From positions 2,852,001 through 2,916,000 of the forward strand of contig NZ_CP163520.1 of NCBI RefSeq assembly GCF_041080675.1: DNA of 64,000 nucleotides, read 5' to 3'. How positions within the stretch are numbered: position 1 is the stretch's first letter; each line of letters starts with the position of its first letter. This document shows, piece after piece, positions 62,072 to 64,000 of this stretch. This DNA comes from Streptomyces sp. cg36 (GTDB lineage: Bacteria; Actinomycetota; Actinomycetes; Streptomycetales; Streptomycetaceae). Position numbers and translations under genes: made by a program. The notes below the pieces were generated by a model, which saw only the letters and a program-made list of their open reading frames with translations, was not told the DNA's origin and did not search any database.

Positions 62072-64000
62072 TCAGAACATGCTCAGGAGTTGCTCCTCCG
62101 TCAGTTCGGCGACGGGGGTGGACTGGCCGTCGGGGAGGGCGAGTTCGAACCAGACCGTCTTGCCGCGCGGCGTCCGGCGCGAACCCCACCCGGCGCTCAG
62201 CAGACCGACCAGCTGCAGCCCACGGCCGCCCTCGTCCGTGTCCCTGGCCCGCCGCCGTCTGGGCTGGACCAGACCCGCGTCCCACACCTCGCACACCAGC
62301 GTGCGGTCGCGCAGCAGCCGCAGCCGCACCTCGCCCTCGCCGTACCGCAGGGCGTTGGTGACGAGCTCGCTGACCAGCAGTTCGGTGGTGTCCACCAGGT
62401 CTTCCAGGTCCCAGGCCACCAGCTGGGCCCGGGCGAGCTCGCGGGCGCGGCCGACCGAGCGCGGTGAGCGGGGCAGCCGCCAGTCGCCGACGGCGTCCGT
62501 GGGCAGGCCCTGGATGCGGGCCATGAGCAGGGCGATGTCGTCCTCGCCGTGGCGGGTGTCCAGGGTGTTCAGGACCTGGTCGCAGACGTCCTCCAGCTCG
62601 GCCACCGGGTCGCTGATGGCCTTGCGGAAGGCCCGCAGCCCCTCCTCCAGGGGATGGTCGCGGGACTCGACGAGGCCGTCCGTGTAGAGGGCGAGCAGGG
62701 CGCCCTCGGGGAGGTCGACCTCGATCTCCTCGAACGGCTCGCCGCCGACGCCCAGCGGCAGGCCGGGCGGCACGTCCAGGAACAGCGCGGGTTCACCGGG
62801 CTCGACCAGGACGGGGGGCAGATGGCCGGCGTTGGCGATGGAGCAGCGCCGCGTCACCGGGTCGTACACGGCGTACACACAGGTCGCCAGGTAGACCTCG
62901 GAGAGGTCGGCCTCGCGGGACTTGTGGGCGGCGCGGGAGCCGGGGCGGCCACGCCGGACGTGGCCCGCCGCGCGGTCGGGGCCGCCGGGGTCGCCGAGGC
63001 CACGGGCGATCTCGTCCAGGTGCGAGAGCACCTCGGCGGGCTCCAGGTCGAGCATGGCCAGGGTCCGTACGGCGGTGCGCAGCTCGCCCATGGCGACGGC
63101 GGCGCGCAGGCCCCGGCCCATCACGTCGCCGACGACCAGGGCGGTGCGGTGGCCGGGGAGTTCGATCACGTCGAACCAGTCGCCGCCGACCTCGGTGGCG
63201 GCGTTGCCCGGCAGATAGCGGCAGGCGATGTCCAGCCCGGCGGCCTCGGGGTCGCCGGGCGGGAGCAGGGAGCGCTGCAGTATCAGCGCGCGTTCGTGCT
63301 CCCTCCGGTACAGGCGGGCGTTGTCGATGCAGACGGCGGCGCGGGAGGCGAGTTCGGTGGCGAGGGCGCGGTCGCGCTCGCCGAAGGGTTCGCTGCCCTT
63401 GGCGCGGGAGAACTGGACCAGGCCGACGACGGTGTCGTGGGCCACCATCGGGACGGCGAGCGTGGTGTGCACCAGGCTGCCCTCGTCGCCCGGTACGGCG
63501 CGTGAGCGGCCGGTGCGCAGGGCGTCGGCGCAGGGCGAGTGGAAGGGGTAGCGGTGCACGTCCCCCACCGAGACGGACGCGGCCGGGGCGGTGGCCCCGG
63601 TGAGGGTGAGCGGCGCGTCCGCGACGGCGCTGGCGAAGGCGACGCGGCGGAGCTCGGCGCTGCCGTCGGCGCGGTTCTGGATGGCGTCGTCGCCCGCGAG
63701 CAGCGCCTGGTAGAGGTCGACGGAGGCGAGGTCGCAGAAGCCGGGGACCGCGACGTCGAGGAGTTCGCGGGCGGTGGTCTCCAGGTCGAGGGAGTTGCCG
63801 ATCCGGCTGCCGGCCTCGTTGAGGAGGGCGAGGTTGCGGCGGGCATCGGCGGCCTCGCGGGCCGCGTTGTGACGGCGGGTCACATCGATGCCGAGGCTGG
63901 CGACGCCGATCGGCCGTCCGGTGCCGCTGTGCACCCGGTAGAGGTTGATCGACCAGTGCCTGCGGGCGGGGTCGCCCGGCGCGCTGCCGACGAGCTGGAA
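62072..64000 (-). CDS. SpoIIE-family PP2C phosphatase with PAS, GAF and anti-sigma-like kinase domains (5' end outside window)
   Basis: The frame is open to the right edge (FQLVGSAPGDPARRHWSINLYRVHSGTGRPIGVASLGIDVT, the end of a PAS domain), so the GTG at 63934 is internal. Then follow a GAF domain (ALLNEAGSRIGNSLDLETTARELLDVAVPGFCDLASVDLY ... VCIDNARLYRREHERALILQRSLLPPG), a PP2C phosphatase (GGDWFDVIELPGHRTALVVGDVMGRG, ALLALYTDGLVESRD) and a C-terminal HATPase_c domain (LVDTTELLVSELVTNALRYG, GRGLQLVGLLSAGWG). Such proteins switch anti-anti-sigma factors. The conserved metal Asp residues are present, so activity is expected. Confidence 0.92.
   Translation of the reverse strand, partial: FQLVGSAPGDPARRHWSINLYRVHSGTGRPIGVASLGIDVTRRHNAAREAADARRNLALLNEAGSRIGNSLDLETTARELLDVAVPGFCDLASVDLYQALLAGDDAIQNRADGSAELRRVAFASAVADAPLTLTGATAPAASVSVGDVHRYPFHSPCADALRTGRSRAVPGDEGSLVHTTLAVPMVAHDTVVGLVQFSRAKGSEPFGERDRALATELASRAAVCIDNARLYRREHERALILQRSLLPPGDPEAAGLDIACRYLPGNAATEVGGDWFDVIELPGHRTALVVGDVMGRGLRAAVAMGELRTAVRTLAMLDLEPAEVLSHLDEIARGLGDPGGPDRAAGHVRRGRPGSRAAHKSREADLSEVYLATCVYAVYDPVTRRCSIANAGHLPPVLVEPGEPALFLDVPPGLPLGVGGEPFEEIEVDLPEGALLALYTDGLVESRDHPLEEGLRAFRKAISDPVAELEDVCDQVLNTLDTRHGEDDIALLMARIQGLPTDAVGDWRLPRSPRSVGRARELARAQLVAWDLEDLVDTTELLVSELVTNALRYGEGEVRLRLLRDRTLVCEVWDAGLVQPRRRRARDTDEGGRGLQLVGLLSAGWGSRRTPRGKTVWFELALPDGQSTPVAELTEEQLLSMF

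Noticed and set aside
1..64000. CRISPR arrays, insertion sequences, prophage, tRNA or rRNA genes
   Set aside because: No regularly spaced repeats, transposase or integrase motifs, or RNA-gene signatures were seen on reading both strands; a covariance-model scan was not possible.

Overview
The window is chromosomal DNA from a Streptomyces or very close relative. The sequence is very G+C rich with third positions almost all G or C, and GTG and TTG starts are common. It encodes mycothiol synthesis (mshB), a SigE/RseA/HtrA/TatB envelope-stress block, a BldK-type peptide permease and mycobacterial-type Sdh1. No rRNA, tRNA, CRISPR array, insertion sequence or prophage was seen. Gene order follows the mycobacterial stretch that, from memory, runs from typA-lpqW through mshB, fdx-dapC, dapE, folP2, tag and sigE-htrA-tatB to mrp. 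Large pieces are inserted into that order here.

Region 1 (1-7.8 kb) is the stress block: mrp (5' end cut by the window edge), an unknown protein, then on the minus strand an ECF sigma factor, a zinc-type anti-sigma factor, a large HtrA protease and TatB. A methyltransferase diverges from the sigma gene. The sigma gene has a good ECF-type promoter in front of it, consistent with autoregulation. Region 2 (7.8-16.5 kb) holds a DUF3117 protein, an enoyl-CoA hydratase/isomerase, Tag glycosylase overlapping a DivIVA-like membrane protein, a FolP2-type protein, a LOG-family protein, DapE, a lysozyme-like membrane protein, a small secreted protein, DapC and a 7Fe ferredoxin. Region 3 (16.5-29.5 kb) holds an acetyltransferase, a SirB1 protein, an ABC exporter operon with its own DesK/DesR-type two-component system and an operator-like palindrome, a membrane-anchored peptidoglycan-binding protein, MshB, an S9 peptidase and a membrane protein.

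Region 4 (30-48.3 kb) is a peptide-uptake island of three complete five-gene transporters. The first is on the plus strand in the order permease, lipoprotein, permease, ATPase, ATPase, as in bldKA-E. The other two are near-copies in tandem on the minus strand, each ordered lipoprotein, permease, permease, ATPase, ATPase. The plus and minus operons converge on a striking nested inverted repeat at 36300-36523.

Region 5 (48.7-64 kb) holds typA, an LpqW-like lipoprotein with a long low-complexity insertion, a small coiled-coil protein, the sdhCAB (Sdh1) operon, a GH18-like membrane protein, a TPM-domain protein paired with a PspA protein, and the 3' part of a SpoIIE-family phosphatase cut by the right edge. 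Very strong hairpins separate most convergent transcription units, and at least three genes appear to be transcribed as leaderless mRNAs.
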